Assembly (NCBI GenBank): GCA_035546135.1
Contig: DASZWY010000258.1
Location: forward strand, 1 to 19,721
DNA: 19,721 nucleotides
Source of the DNA: JABDGR01 sp035546135
GTDB taxonomy: Bacteria; Verrucomicrobiota; Verrucomicrobiia; Opitutales; JABDGR01
Direction of reading: 5' to 3'
Notes under the pieces: generated by a model
Told to the model about the DNA's origin: nothing
The model's database searches: none
The model's input: only the letters and a program-made list of their open reading frames with translations
Shown here: in pieces, positions 1 through 7,605 of the stretch
How the letters are laid out: each line of letters opens with the position of its first letter
How positions within the stretch are numbered: the stretch's first letter is position 1
Translations under genes and position numbers: made by a program

Positions 1-369
1 CGGCGTCTGCACGCCGTCGAGCAACAGGCAGTTTTTGTATTCGCAACTGTTGCCGAGCACGCCGCCTTCACCGGCGATGACGTTGCCGCGGATGAAAACG
101 CCGGGGCGCAAATCCGTGTTCGCGCCAATCCAGGCCGGCCCTTGAATGACCCCGAAGGGCGGCAGCTTCACCGACGGATGCAAATAAATTTTTCCTTCGA
201 CGCGCAAGCCGGCCGGCAAATTCCCCGGCAAGGTGAATTCCGCGGCGGGCACCGACTCCAGCGCGGCGGCGATGCGCGCGACCCAGGCCCACGGCGGGGC
301 GTCGGGCGCGAAGAACGGCGCAAAGCGCGCCAGCGACGGCGGGAGGGCAAAGAGTTCGTCGGCGCGCAT
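1..369 (-). CDS. Left-handed beta-helix (hexapeptide-repeat) acyltransferase/GlmU C-terminal-like protein, partial
   Basis: An open frame of 123 codons runs from the ATG at 369 to the window edge without a stop, so the C-terminus lies outside. Residues 1-45 are a helical lead-in (MRADELFALPPSLARF...). From about residue 55 the chain shows the short-turn pattern of left-handed beta-helix proteins: VEGKIYLHPSV, FGVIQGPAWIG, LRPGVFIRGNVIAGEG, then GNSCEYKN at 106-113. That last motif resembles the GN-x-x-E-x-K block in the acetyltransferase half of GlmU. Family members carry acyltransferase or nucleotide-sugar pyrophosphorylase-related functions, often in envelope sugar metabolism, and usually trimerise. 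The substrate cannot be read from this fragment. No Shine-Dalgarno sequence precedes the ATG. The gene is divergent from the DnaJ-like gene, with 77 bases between them. Confidence 0.7.
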   Translation of the reverse strand, partial: MRADELFALPPSLARFAPFFAPDAPPWAWVARIAAALESVPAAEFTLPGNLPAGLRVEGKIYLHPSVKLPPFGVIQGPAWIGANTDLRPGVFIRGNVIAGEGGVLGNSCEYKNCLLLDGVQTP

Positions 370-446
370 GGAGAATGAGGCGGAAAGAGCGTGGGGAGGA
401 TTTTGCCCGCTTGCAAGGCAGGCTCCGGCCCGCCACTTTTATACGC
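370..446. promoter_or_regulatory. Divergent promoter region between the hexapeptide gene and the DnaJ-like gene
   Basis: This 77-base spacer must hold the promoters of both flanking genes. The self-complementary hexamer TTGCAA at 411-416 could act as a -35 in either direction. Going right, 17 bases later there is a poor -10 (CACTTT, 434-439), and a better-looking TATACG sits at 440-445. Going left, 17 bases away there is only a weak CACGCT. No Shine-Dalgarno sequence is seen for either gene. The exact elements are inference. Confidence 0.3.
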
Positions 447-1421
447 ATGGCGATGGAATTTAAAGACTATTACAAGACGCTCGGGGTTCCCCGCGACGCG
501 AGCGAGGAGGACATCAAAAAGGCCTTTCGCAAGCTGGCGCGGCAGTATCACCCCGATACCGCCACCGACAAGAAACGCGCCGAGGAAAAATTCAAGGAAA
601 TCAACGAGGCCTACGAGGTGCTGAGCGACAAGGCCAAGCGCCAGCGTTATGATGAACTCGGGCCGGATTGGGAGCACGGCGCGCAGTTTCGCCCGCCGCC
701 GGGTGGCGGCGCGGGCGGCTGGCGGCGCGCGGCGGGGCCCGGCGGCGAGGGCGTGGAATTCGAATTCGGCGGCACCACCGGCTTCAGTGATTTCTTCGAG
801 CACTTTTTTGGCGGGGCGCAGGGCCGGCGCGGGTTTGGCGGCGGTGGCTTTCCCGGCGGCGGGGCCTGGGGTGGCGAGGAAGCCGGCCCCCAACCGGGGC
901 GCGATTTGGAGTCGGACTTGCTGGTCACCCTCGAAGAGGCCGCGCACGGCGCCGAGCGCGTATTGAGCCTGCGCCGCCGGGGCGCGGGCACAGGCGGAGT
1001 CGAGACGCTCAAAGTGCGCATTCCGGCGGGTGTCACCGACGGCCAGCGCATCCGCGTGGCGGGCAAGGGCGAGCCGGCCCACGTCGGCGGCCCTCCTGGC
1101 GATTTGTATTTAAACGTCCGCCTGCAAAAGCATCCCGACTTTCGCGTCGAGGGCGCGGATTTGTACTACGACCTGGAACTCGCGCCGTGGGAAGCCGCGC
1201 TGGGCGCAAAGAAAACCGTGCCCACGCTGGCGCAATCCGTGGCCGTGAAAGTGGCTCCCGGCGCGGCGGGCGGCCAGCAATTGCGGCTCAAGGGTCTCGG
1301 CTTGCCCCGGCGCGACGGCGCGCCTGGTGATCTGTACGCGGTGCTTGCGGTGCGCGTGCCGCCCGCCGATTCTGCGGCGCAGAAAAAATTGTGGGAGCAA
1401 TTGCGCGAAGCTTACGAATAG
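447..1421 (+). CDS. cbpA: DnaJ-family co-chaperone, CbpA type (J domain without zinc finger)
   Basis: The protein has 324 residues and stimulates the ATPase of DnaK and delivers unfolded substrates in the cytoplasm. The J domain spans about 5-70, with the essential HPD at 35-37 and a typical helix IV (YEVLSDKAKRQRYDELG). A long Gly/Phe-rich linker follows (about 80-150). Then come two beta-rich C-terminal substrate-binding domains with the usual 'DLLVTLEEAAHGAER', 'VRIPAGVTDGQRIRVAGKGE' and 'GDLYLNVRLQKHPDFRVEG' segments. The four CxxCxGxG motifs of true DnaJ are absent, so it is the CbpA/class II type, at a normal length for that class. The ATG at 447 begins MAMEF; a second ATG at 453 (MEFKDYY) is equally plausible and would suit the TATACG at 440-445. 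The stop lies 11 bases from the stop of the convergent SNF2 gene. Confidence 0.92.
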   Translation: MAMEFKDYYKTLGVPRDASEEDIKKAFRKLARQYHPDTATDKKRAEEKFKEINEAYEVLSDKAKRQRYDELGPDWEHGAQFRPPPGGGAGGWRRAAGPGGEGVEFEFGGTTGFSDFFEHFFGGAQGRRGFGGGGFPGGGAWGGEEAGPQPGRDLESDLLVTLEEAAHGAERVLSLRRRGAGTGGVETLKVRIPAGVTDGQRIRVAGKGEPAHVGGPPGDLYLNVRLQKHPDFRVEGADLYYDLELAPWEAALGAKKTVPTLAQSVAVKVAPGAAGGQQLRLKGLGLPRRDGAPGDLYAVLAVRVPPADSAAQKKLWEQLREAYE

Positions 1422-1432
1422 CCGGCGGGGTC

Positions 1433-3529
1433 TCAGTCTTCGAGCAGTTGCCGCACGTCGGCCAGCGAGATTTTCTCGAAGGCGGCGCCGCTTTCCTCAA
1501 AAAAGTCCGCGAGCAGGCCGGCCTTCGATTGCTGCAACGCCAGCACGCGCTCCTCCACAGTGCCCGCGGCAATGAGCTTGTAATTGGTGACGGTGCGGGT
1601 TTGGCCGAGGCGGTGGGCGCGGTCGGTCGCCTGCGCCTCGACGGCGGGGTTCCACCACGGGTCGAAGTGAATGACGGTGTCCGCCCCGGTGAGGTTCAGG
1701 CCGGTGCCGCCGGCTTTCAGCGAAATCAGCAACACGGGATACGACGGGTCGGCATTGAAGCGGTCGCAAATTTCCAGGCGGTCGCGCGGCGGGGTCGAGC
1801 CGTCGAGCCGCAAGGCCGGCAGGCCGGCGGCGGCGAGCGCGGGTTCGATCAAATCAAGCACCGAGGTGAATTGCGAAAACACCAGCGCGCGGTGGCCGCC
1901 ATCCACGGCTTCGTCGAGCAATTCGCGCAATGCGCGCAATTTGGCCGAGTCGCCGTCGGCGAATTCCGGGTCGAGCAAACGCGGGTCGGCGCAGACCTGC
2001 CGCAGGCGCAGCAATTCCTCGAACGCGGCCATCCGCAGGCGGCCGTCGCTCGCATTGCCCATGGCGAGTTGAAAAAACGCCGCGCGGGCGCGCTCCCGCG
2101 TTTTGGCATACAGGTCCGCCTGCCGCGGTTCGAATTCGCAAAAAATCGTCTGCTCGATTTTCGGGGGCAATTCCGGGGCCACGAGCGCCTTGGTGCGGCG
2201 CAGCACGTAGGGCGCGGCGCGGCGGCGCAAGTCGGTGTCCGCGGCGGCCCGGTCGGCGGCGGGCAGGCCGGGTGAGCCTTTGGCGGAAGCCAGGTAGCCG
2301 GGCAGCAGGAAATCGAACAATGCGCGCAAATCCTCGAAGCTGTTTTCGAGCGGCGTGCCGGTGAGTGCGTAGCGCGTGCGGGCGCGCAAGGCCCGCAGGG
2401 CGCGCGCGGCGTGGGTGCGGCGGTTTTTCGCGTGCTGCGCCTCGTCGGCGATGACGACCGCCCAGTCCCCCGCGGCAAACAACTCGATATCACGGGCGAG
2501 CGTGCCGTAGGAGGTGAAAACAATTTGGTGCGATGCAATCTGCTCCGAGGTGGTCAAGCGCTCCGTGCCATGATGGGTGAAGGCGCGCAAGGCTGGTGCC
2601 CAAGTCGCGGCTTCGCGCCGCCAGTTGCCGAGCAATCCGGCCGGCGCGACCACGAGCGAGGGCTGGTTGGTCAGCTCCGCAAGGTGGGTCGGGCGGTACA
2701 GGCATTGCAGCAGCGCCAGCGCCTGTGCGGTTTTGCCAAGGCCCATTTCATCGGCGAGCACCCCGCCGAGTTTGTTCGTCCACAAGTGCCAGAGCCACGC
2801 CACACCGATGCGCTGATATTCGCGCAGGCGCCGGGCCAAATCCGGCGGCAGGGGCGCCGGCGCCAGGCGGTCAAGATGACGGAGCGATTCACTGCGGGAT
2901 TTCCACGTGGCGGGCGTTTCAAAGGGCACGGCCAACGATTCGAGCAGCGATTCCGTGGCGGGTAATTCCGCGGCGGTCATGGTGCGGCGAAAACGGGCGA
3001 GGGGAGCGTGGCCCGCCGGCGGCCCGCCGAGGGCTTGCTGCGCGGCGGCCAGGCGGCCGACCAGCTCGGGGTTGACCAGCACCAGCGCGCTGGGTGTCTC
3101 GATATAAGGCTGCCCACGCGCGAGAGCGGCGCGCAGGGCCGCTTCATCCGCCGCCGGCGCGCTCAGCTCCAGGCTGACCTCGAAATTGCCGGGAGTACCG
3201 CTGGCTGAGGCCGCAAGCTTGGCAAATTGCAAATGGGCGGTGCGCTGCTGAAAGCTGGCGGTAAATTGCGCGCGGTATTTTTCCCGCAGATCCGGCAGGT
3301 GCCGCGCGAGAAATTCCAGCACGCGGTGTTTGTCGCGCAGCCACCATTTGCGGTTCGACGGCTCGAGCTGGAAGCCGGTATCCTTGACGAGGGCGAGCAA
3401 CAGCGGGTAGAGGACGCTTTCCCGCCCCGGCAGGGTGATGGCCAGAAATTGCGTCGAGCCGTCCACGGTCAGGCCGGACGCGGTTGCAGTGGGGCCGCGC
3501 TCAGGCGGCGGTTCGCGGAAAAAGGCCAT
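1433..3529 (-). CDS. SNF2/RapA-family DEAD-like helicase (ATP-dependent DNA translocase)
   Basis: This 698-residue superfamily 2 ATPase carries the full SNF2 motif set. Motif I is DEMGLGKT at 260-267, followed by VVAPAGLLGNW. Motif II is DEAQ at 362-365, and motif III is TGTPLENS at 390-397. Motif V is SLKAGGTGLNLT at 603-614, and motif VI is QATDRAHRLGQ at 633-643. Such proteins translocate on duplex DNA and remodel protein-DNA complexes, for example in RNA polymerase recycling. The exact target here is unknown. Residues 1-230 precede the motor and show no motif I recognise; no SWIM zinc finger is visible. The ATG at 3529 is preferred: a longer in-frame extension would run into the divergent lipoprotein gene, and a good promoter lies just upstream. 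A TTG directly before the ATG is an alternative start. The gene converges on the DnaJ-like gene. Confidence 0.93.
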   Translation of the reverse strand: MAFFREPPPERGPTATASGLTVDGSTQFLAITLPGRESVLYPLLLALVKDTGFQLEPSNRKWWLRDKHRVLEFLARHLPDLREKYRAQFTASFQQRTAHLQFAKLAASASGTPGNFEVSLELSAPAADEAALRAALARGQPYIETPSALVLVNPELVGRLAAAQQALGGPPAGHAPLARFRRTMTAAELPATESLLESLAVPFETPATWKSRSESLRHLDRLAPAPLPPDLARRLREYQRIGVAWLWHLWTNKLGGVLADEMGLGKTAQALALLQCLYRPTHLAELTNQPSLVVAPAGLLGNWRREAATWAPALRAFTHHGTERLTTSEQIASHQIVFTSYGTLARDIELFAAGDWAVVIADEAQHAKNRRTHAARALRALRARTRYALTGTPLENSFEDLRALFDFLLPGYLASAKGSPGLPAADRAAADTDLRRRAAPYVLRRTKALVAPELPPKIEQTIFCEFEPRQADLYAKTRERARAAFFQLAMGNASDGRLRMAAFEELLRLRQVCADPRLLDPEFADGDSAKLRALRELLDEAVDGGHRALVFSQFTSVLDLIEPALAAAGLPALRLDGSTPPRDRLEICDRFNADPSYPVLLISLKAGGTGLNLTGADTVIHFDPWWNPAVEAQATDRAHRLGQTRTVTNYKLIAAGTVEERVLALQQSKAGLLADFFEESGAAFEKISLADVRQLLED

Positions 3530-3543
3530 CAAAAGTCCGCGGC

Positions 3544-3572
3544 ACGGTAGCGAAGCGGGCCCACGCGCGCAA
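3544..3572 (-). promoter_or_regulatory. Promoter of the SNF2 helicase gene
   Basis: Read on the minus strand, a -35 TTGCGC (3572-3567) is followed by exactly 17 bases and a -10 TACCGT (3549-3544). The ATG is 14 bases further, so a start about 7 bases after the -10 would leave a leader of only some 7 bases. The spacing and the resemblance to other promoters in the window support it; activity is inferred. Confidence 0.55.
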
Positions 3573-3626
3573 TCATCAACGCCCGGTTTCCGTAACTTTC
3601 CTGCGCTTGCCTTTGCGCGGAGACCG

Positions 3627-3632
3627 TATAAA
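3627..3632 (+). promoter_or_regulatory. -10 element of the lipoprotein-ABC exporter operon
   Basis: TATAAA lies 8 bases before the ATG at 3641, the distance expected if transcription begins at or next to the start codon. No convincing -35 is found 16-18 bases upstream. A TTGCCT at 3607-3612 is 14 bases away, which is short. Confidence 0.4.
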
Positions 3633-3640
3633 ACGGGCGT

Positions 3641-4606
3641 ATGAATTTTCTGCGACGTAGCGGGCTGCTCGCGCTGGCGTTGTTGCTGCTGGCGGCGTGC
3701 ACCGACAAATACCGGCACCAGCCCGGCGTTTACCAAGGTTACCTCGATGGCCGGTTTCTCGGCGTGGCTTCGCCGCAGGAGGGCCAATTGCAGGACTTGC
3801 CGGTGCGCCGGGGCGACTGGGTGGAGGCCGGCGCGCCGTTGTTTTCGCTCGACCCGCAGCCGGAGCAGGATTTGCTGCGCGAGCAGCAACAGCGCGTGGA
3901 TTCAGCCAAGGCCAAGCTCGACGACCTGAGCAAGGGCCTGCGCGACACCGAACTTGCGGCACTCGCGGCGCAGGTCAAGGCCGACCAGGCGGCGCTCGCG
4001 CAGACCGAGGCCGAATGGCAGCGCAACGAGCAACTCAAGCAAGGCAACTACATCTCGCAAAACGAGCTCGACCGCCTGAGTCATCTGGCCGAGCAGCAGG
4101 CGGCCCAGGCTGACCGCGACTCCAACGAACTCGCCACCGGCAAACTCGGCGCCCGCGAAGACCAAATCAAGCAGGCCGAGCATGACCTGATTGCCGCGCA
4201 GGCCGAGCTCGACCACACCCGCTGGGCGCTCGACCAGAAAACCCAGAAGGCCCCGCAAGCCGGCTGGGTGCAGGACACGTTATACCGTGTCGGCGAGCGT
4301 GTTGCACCCACCCAGCCAATCGTCGTGTTGCTGCCCGCGGCGGAATTGCGCGCGCGCTTTTACGTGCCGCAGGCGGAAATCAACTCGCTCAAGCTCGGCC
4401 AGGACGTGACCGTCAAGCTCGATGGCCGCGAGCCGCTCAAGGCCCGCGTGAGCTTTATCTCGACCCAGGTCGAATTCACGCCGCCCGTGATTTACAGCGA
4501 AAGCCAGAATTATAAATACGTCTTTTTGGTCGAGGCGGACTTCGACCCCGCGGTCGCGCGCGAATTGCACCCCGGCCAGCCGGCCGAAGTAAGACTCGCC
4601 CCATGA
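3641..4606 (+). CDS. HlyD-family periplasmic adaptor lipoprotein of an ABC exporter
   Basis: The protein has 321 residues. It starts with a lipoprotein signal: MNFLRR, a hydrophobic run, and a lipobox ending LAAC with the modifiable cysteine at 20. The first half of a lipoyl-like domain (GVASPQEGQLQDLPVRRGDWVEAGAPLFSLD, about 41-71) has the usual 'G-x-V-x-x-G' character. A long alpha-helical hairpin rich in Gln, Ala and Glu spans about 75-200. The second lipoyl half (APQAGWVQDTLYRVGERV, about 204-221) and a beta-barrel domain (LRARFYVPQAEINSL onward) complete the adaptor. Its order and length match YbhG/EmrA-like membrane fusion proteins that link an inner-membrane pump to an outer-membrane channel. 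The stop overlaps the start of the ATPase gene by four bases (ATGA), so translation is probably coupled. No outer-membrane channel gene is present here. Confidence 0.9.
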   Translation: MNFLRRSGLLALALLLLAACTDKYRHQPGVYQGYLDGRFLGVASPQEGQLQDLPVRRGDWVEAGAPLFSLDPQPEQDLLREQQQRVDSAKAKLDDLSKGLRDTELAALAAQVKADQAALAQTEAEWQRNEQLKQGNYISQNELDRLSHLAEQQAAQADRDSNELATGKLGAREDQIKQAEHDLIAAQAELDHTRWALDQKTQKAPQAGWVQDTLYRVGERVAPTQPIVVLLPAAELRARFYVPQAEINSLKLGQDVTVKLDGREPLKARVSFISTQVEFTPPVIYSESQNYKYVFLVEADFDPAVARELHPGQPAEVRLAP

Positions 4607-5574
4607 GCGCCGCGCCTCCCGCCGCCGAGCCGCCGCCGCGCGCGCCCAACGGGAACGGGGCCGCGCTGGCGGTGGATGTGCACGGCCTCACCAAGCGCTA
4701 CAATGACCGCCCGGTCGTGGACCATATTGATTTCGAAGTGCGCAAGGGCGAGGTGTACGGCTTTCTCGGCCCCAACGGCAGCGGCAAGACGACGTTTATG
4801 CGCATGTTGTGCGGCCTCCTCACCCCCGACGAGGGCGACGGAACCTGCCTGGGTTACGATTTGCGCCGCGCGGCCGACCGCATCCGCCTCGAAGTCGGCT
4901 ACATGACGCAAAAATTCAGCCTCTACGAAGACCTGTCGATTGAGGAAAACCTGGATTTCGTCGCGCGCATTTATGCGCTGCCCGACCGCCGCAAGGCCGT
5001 TGCGGACGCGCTCGACCAGCTTGGGCTGACCGCGCGGCGCAAGCAACTTGCGGGCACGCTCTCCGGCGGCTGGAAACAACGCCTGGCGCTCGCCGCGAGC
5101 CTCATCCACAAGCCCAAGCTCCTCCTGCTCGACGAGCCGACCGCGGGCGTGGACCCCAAGGCGCGCCGCGACTTTTGGGAGCAAATCCACGAGCTCGCCG
5201 CCGACGGCCTGAGCGTCCTTATCGCCACGCACTATATGGACGAGGCCGAGCGCTGCCACCGCGTCGCGTATCTTTCCTTCGGCAAGTTGCTCACGCACGG
5301 CACCGTGCGCGAGGTGGTGGACCGCGCCGGGCTGACCGTCTGGCGCGTCGAAAGCGACAACCCGAGCCAGCTCGTCGTCACGCTGCACGGCTGGCCGAAA
5401 ATTTCGGTGGTGCCGTTTGGCAGCGCGCTGCACATCGGCGGGTCCGACGCGGAAGCGGTGCGGATGGCGGTCGAGGCCGTCGAAGGCCCGGGGGTCACCG
5501 CCACGCCGACCAAGCCATCGCTCGAAGATGTGTTTATTTACCTCCAAGGCTCCGCCAAGGACAATTTCAACTAA
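4603..5574 (+). CDS. ABC transporter ATP-binding subunit (ABC-2 type exporter)
   Basis: This 323-residue cytoplasmic ATPase powers the exporter encoded with its neighbours. Walker A is GPNGSGKT at 56-63, and the Q-loop is in MTQKFSLYEDL (Q103). The signature LSGGWKQR at 153-160 has Trp-Lys where many proteins have Gln-Gln. Walker B is LLLLDEPT around 173-180, the D-loop is GVDPKARR, and the switch histidine is H210 (ATHYMDEAERC). Residues 245-312 form the extra C-terminal domain typical of the CcmA/YbhF exporter group and end in 'TKPSLEDVFIYL'. Residues 1-22 are a Pro/Ala-rich extension. The ATG overlaps the adaptor stop, and the permease begins 5 bases after the stop, so this is one operon. 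The substrate is unknown; drugs, lipids or polysaccharide are typical for the family. Confidence 0.95.
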   Translation: MSAAPPAAEPPPRAPNGNGAALAVDVHGLTKRYNDRPVVDHIDFEVRKGEVYGFLGPNGSGKTTFMRMLCGLLTPDEGDGTCLGYDLRRAADRIRLEVGYMTQKFSLYEDLSIEENLDFVARIYALPDRRKAVADALDQLGLTARRKQLAGTLSGGWKQRLALAASLIHKPKLLLLDEPTAGVDPKARRDFWEQIHELAADGLSVLIATHYMDEAERCHRVAYLSFGKLLTHGTVREVVDRAGLTVWRVESDNPSQLVVTLHGWPKISVVPFGSALHIGGSDAEAVRMAVEAVEGPGVTATPTKPSLEDVFIYLQGSAKDNFN

Positions 5575-5579
5575 CCGCC

Positions 5580-6716
5580 ATGTTCGGCAAATTTTCCTTC
5601 CACCGGTTTTGGGCGATGGCGCGCAAGGAGTTCATCCAGATGCGCCGCGACCGGCTGACGTTCGGCATGATGTTCGGCATCCCGCTGGTGCAGCTCATCA
5701 TGTTCGGCTACGCCATCAACACCGACCCGAAGCACCTGCCGACGGTCGTGGTCATGGGCGACACCGGGCCCGTGCCGCAGGCGGTCGTCCAGGCGCTGCG
5801 CTACACGGATTATTTCGACATCGCGCCCGCGCCCGTCACCGAGGCCGACGCGCAGGAGATGCTCGCGGCGGGCGACGCGATGTTTGTCATCACCTTCCCG
5901 CCAAATTTCACGCGCGACCTGATGCGCAACCAGCATCCACAACTGCTGATTCAAGCCGACGCGACGGACCCCGTCGCCGTGGGCAACGCCGTGGGCGCGG
6001 TGCAGAATTATGTTCAGACCGCGGCCACTCGCGAATTGCAGGGGCCGTTCACGCCGGTGGCCGGGCCGGCCCCGCCGGTGGATTTCCGCCTGCACCTAAT
6101 GTATAACCCCGAACGCCGCTCGCAGGTGAACATCGTGCCGGCGCTGCTCGGCATCGTGCTGACGATGACGATGGTCAACATCACCGCGATGGCCATCGTG
6201 CGCGAAAAGGAGCGCGGCACGATGGAGAACCTGCTCTCGACGCCCGCGCGCCCGGCGGAGGTCATGCTGGGGAAAATTTTGCCGTACATCGCGGTGGGCT
6301 ACGTGCAGGCGGTGGTGATTCTGGGCGCGGCGCGCTTTCTCTTCGATGTGCCGGCGGTGGGCAGCTATGCGCTGCTCGGCGCCTGCATGCTGCTCTTCAT
6401 CATGGCGAACCTCGGCATGGGCATTTTGTTCTCCACGCTGGCGCAAAGCCAGTTGCAGGCGATGCAGATGGCATTTTTCTTTTTTCTGCCCTCGATGCTG
6501 CTGTCCGGGTTTTTCTTCCCGTTTCGCGGGATGCCGCAGTGGGCGCAAGTGCTCGGCTCCATCCTCCCGCTGTCGCACTTTTTGCGCATCGTGCGCGGCA
6601 TCGTGCTCAAAGGTAACACCATGCTCGAAGTCTGGCCGCAGTTATGGCCGATGGGGCTGTTTTTCCTCGTGGTGATGAGCCTTGCCGTGATGCGCTTCCG
6701 CCGCACGCTGGATTAA
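5580..6716 (+). CDS. ABC-2 type transporter permease (YhhJ/YbhR-like)
   Basis: The protein has 378 residues in the inner membrane. The layout is that of ABC-2 exporter permeases: a cytoplasmic N-terminus (FWAMARKEFIQMRRDRLTF), a first membrane helix at about 25-45, a large extracytoplasmic domain (about 48-180), then five further hydrophobic segments near 184-206, 234-256, 263-287, 294-318 and 355-373. The family-typical REKERGTMENLLSTP stretch is at 208-222, and the MLLSGFFFPFRGMP turn follows at about 306-319. The ATG at 5580, 5 bases after the ATPase stop, gives the expected N-terminus; the frame is open further upstream but there overlaps the ATPase gene. Only one permease is encoded, so a homodimer is likely, whereas YbhFSR uses two different permeases. 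Confidence 0.93.
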   Translation: MFGKFSFHRFWAMARKEFIQMRRDRLTFGMMFGIPLVQLIMFGYAINTDPKHLPTVVVMGDTGPVPQAVVQALRYTDYFDIAPAPVTEADAQEMLAAGDAMFVITFPPNFTRDLMRNQHPQLLIQADATDPVAVGNAVGAVQNYVQTAATRELQGPFTPVAGPAPPVDFRLHLMYNPERRSQVNIVPALLGIVLTMTMVNITAMAIVREKERGTMENLLSTPARPAEVMLGKILPYIAVGYVQAVVILGAARFLFDVPAVGSYALLGACMLLFIMANLGMGILFSTLAQSQLQAMQMAFFFFLPSMLLSGFFFPFRGMPQWAQVLGSILPLSHFLRIVRGIVLKGNTMLEVWPQLWPMGLFFLVVMSLAVMRFRRTLD

Positions 6717-6732
6717 ATGGGCGGCATCGCGC

Positions 6733-6761
6733 TTGCCTCCCGCCCGCGCCCCGCCTAAGTT
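6733..6761 (+). promoter_or_regulatory. Promoter of the ECF-like sigma factor gene
   Basis: A -35 TTGCCT (6733-6738), exactly 17 bases and a -10 TAAGTT (6756-6761) lie directly before the gene. The GTG at 6769 begins 7 bases after the -10, the usual distance to a transcription start, so the message may be leaderless. Elements are seen; function is inferred. Confidence 0.55.
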
Positions 6762-6768
6762 GCGCGGC

Positions 6769-7530
6769 GTGAGCACGATTGCCCCAGCGCCGCCCGCGGC
6801 CTCCGCGGAAGGCATGTGCGATGCGAAATTCGCGACGACACGCTGGTCGGTCGTGTTATTGGCCGGACGCCACGACACCGAGCGCGCGCGGCACGCGCTG
6901 GCGGGACTGTGCAAAACCTATTGGTATCCGCTCTACGCGTTTGCCCGCCGCCGCGGTCATCCGCCCCATGACGCGCAGGATTTGACGCAGGGATTTTTTG
7001 CGCAATTGCTCGAGCGCGGCGCCTTGGCCCACGCCGACCCGGCCCGCGGGCGTTTCCGCTCGTTCATGCTGGCAATGATGAGCAACTACCTCAACGGTCA
7101 GCGCCAGCGGGCGCGGACGCAAAAGCGCGGTGGCGGAGCAGTCTTTTCACTCGATTTCGCCATGGCCGAACGCCGTTTTGCCACCGAGCCGGTGGATGCC
7201 GCCTCGCCCGACAAGCTTTTTGACCGCCAGTGGGCGCTGGCGCTGTTGGCGGAAGTGCTGCGCCAACTGGAAGAGGAGCACCGCGCCCAGGACAAGGCGG
7301 AGATTTTTGCGGCGTTAAAAGACACGCTTGCCGGCTCGCGCGAGTCGCAGCCTTATGCCGAGCTGGCGCAACGGCTGGATTGGTCGGAGAACGCGGTCAA
7401 GGTGGCCGTCCACCGTTTGCGCAAACGCTACCGCGAATTATTGCGCGCGGAAATCGCGCAGACCGTGGCGACGTCCGCCGACGCGGACGAAGAAATGCGC
7501 CACCTCGGCGCGGCGCTGGCCGGGCCGTAA
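6769..7530 (+). CDS. ECF-like RNA polymerase sigma factor (kinase-associated PVC type)
   Basis: The protein has 253 residues. The N-terminus carries ATTRWSVVL (22-30), a pattern I associate with ECF-like sigma factors of Verrucomicrobiota, Planctomycetes and Acidobacteria. Sigma region 2 covers about 44-112: YWYPLYAFARRRGH, HDAQDLTQGFFAQL for core binding, and RFRSFMLAMMSNYLNG for -10 recognition. Region 4 is the helix-turn-helix at about 195-225 (YAELAQRLDWSENAVKVAVHRLRKRY). The linker between them is long for an ECF factor. GTG 6769 is chosen because it sits 7 bases after a well-formed -10. A TTG at 6733 is in frame but lies inside the -35, and an ATG at 6814 would cut close to the conserved start. 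The kinase gene begins 75 bases downstream, a common pairing in these phyla, so the two may share a signalling route. No anti-sigma gene is nearby. Confidence 0.88.
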   Translation: MSTIAPAPPAASAEGMCDAKFATTRWSVVLLAGRHDTERARHALAGLCKTYWYPLYAFARRRGHPPHDAQDLTQGFFAQLLERGALAHADPARGRFRSFMLAMMSNYLNGQRQRARTQKRGGGAVFSLDFAMAERRFATEPVDAASPDKLFDRQWALALLAEVLRQLEEEHRAQDKAEIFAALKDTLAGSRESQPYAELAQRLDWSENAVKVAVHRLRKRYRELLRAEIAQTVATSADADEEMRHLGAALAGP

Positions 7531-7605
7531 AACTGCCGGGCATAGCGGGCCAATATTATTTATGTAACCTTGGCCGGGGATTTGTGTAGTAAGGGTGAGC
7601 CCGCC

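Noticed and set aside
168..1082. Long antisense open frame opposite the DnaJ-like gene
   Set aside because: High-GC shadow frame: Ala/Arg/Pro-rich, no recognisable domain, and it overlaps two well-supported genes.
1391..2275. Plus-strand open frame of 294 codons inside the SNF2 gene
   Set aside because: It lies opposite the conserved helicase motifs V and VI and has no domain character of its own.
3530..3889. Upstream extension of the SNF2 frame
   Set aside because: It would overlap the divergent lipoprotein gene and pass through the promoter; the added sequence looks like a shadow frame.
4510..5547. Minus-strand open frame of 345 codons opposite the ABC ATPase
   Set aside because: Shadow of a strongly conserved ATPase gene; the composition is typical of antisense frames in GC-rich DNA.
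6719..6745. GGGCGG/CCGCCC inverted repeat after the permease gene, considered as a terminator
   Set aside because: Only 6 pairs with a 15-base loop and no T-run; it overlaps the sigma gene's -35 and spacer.
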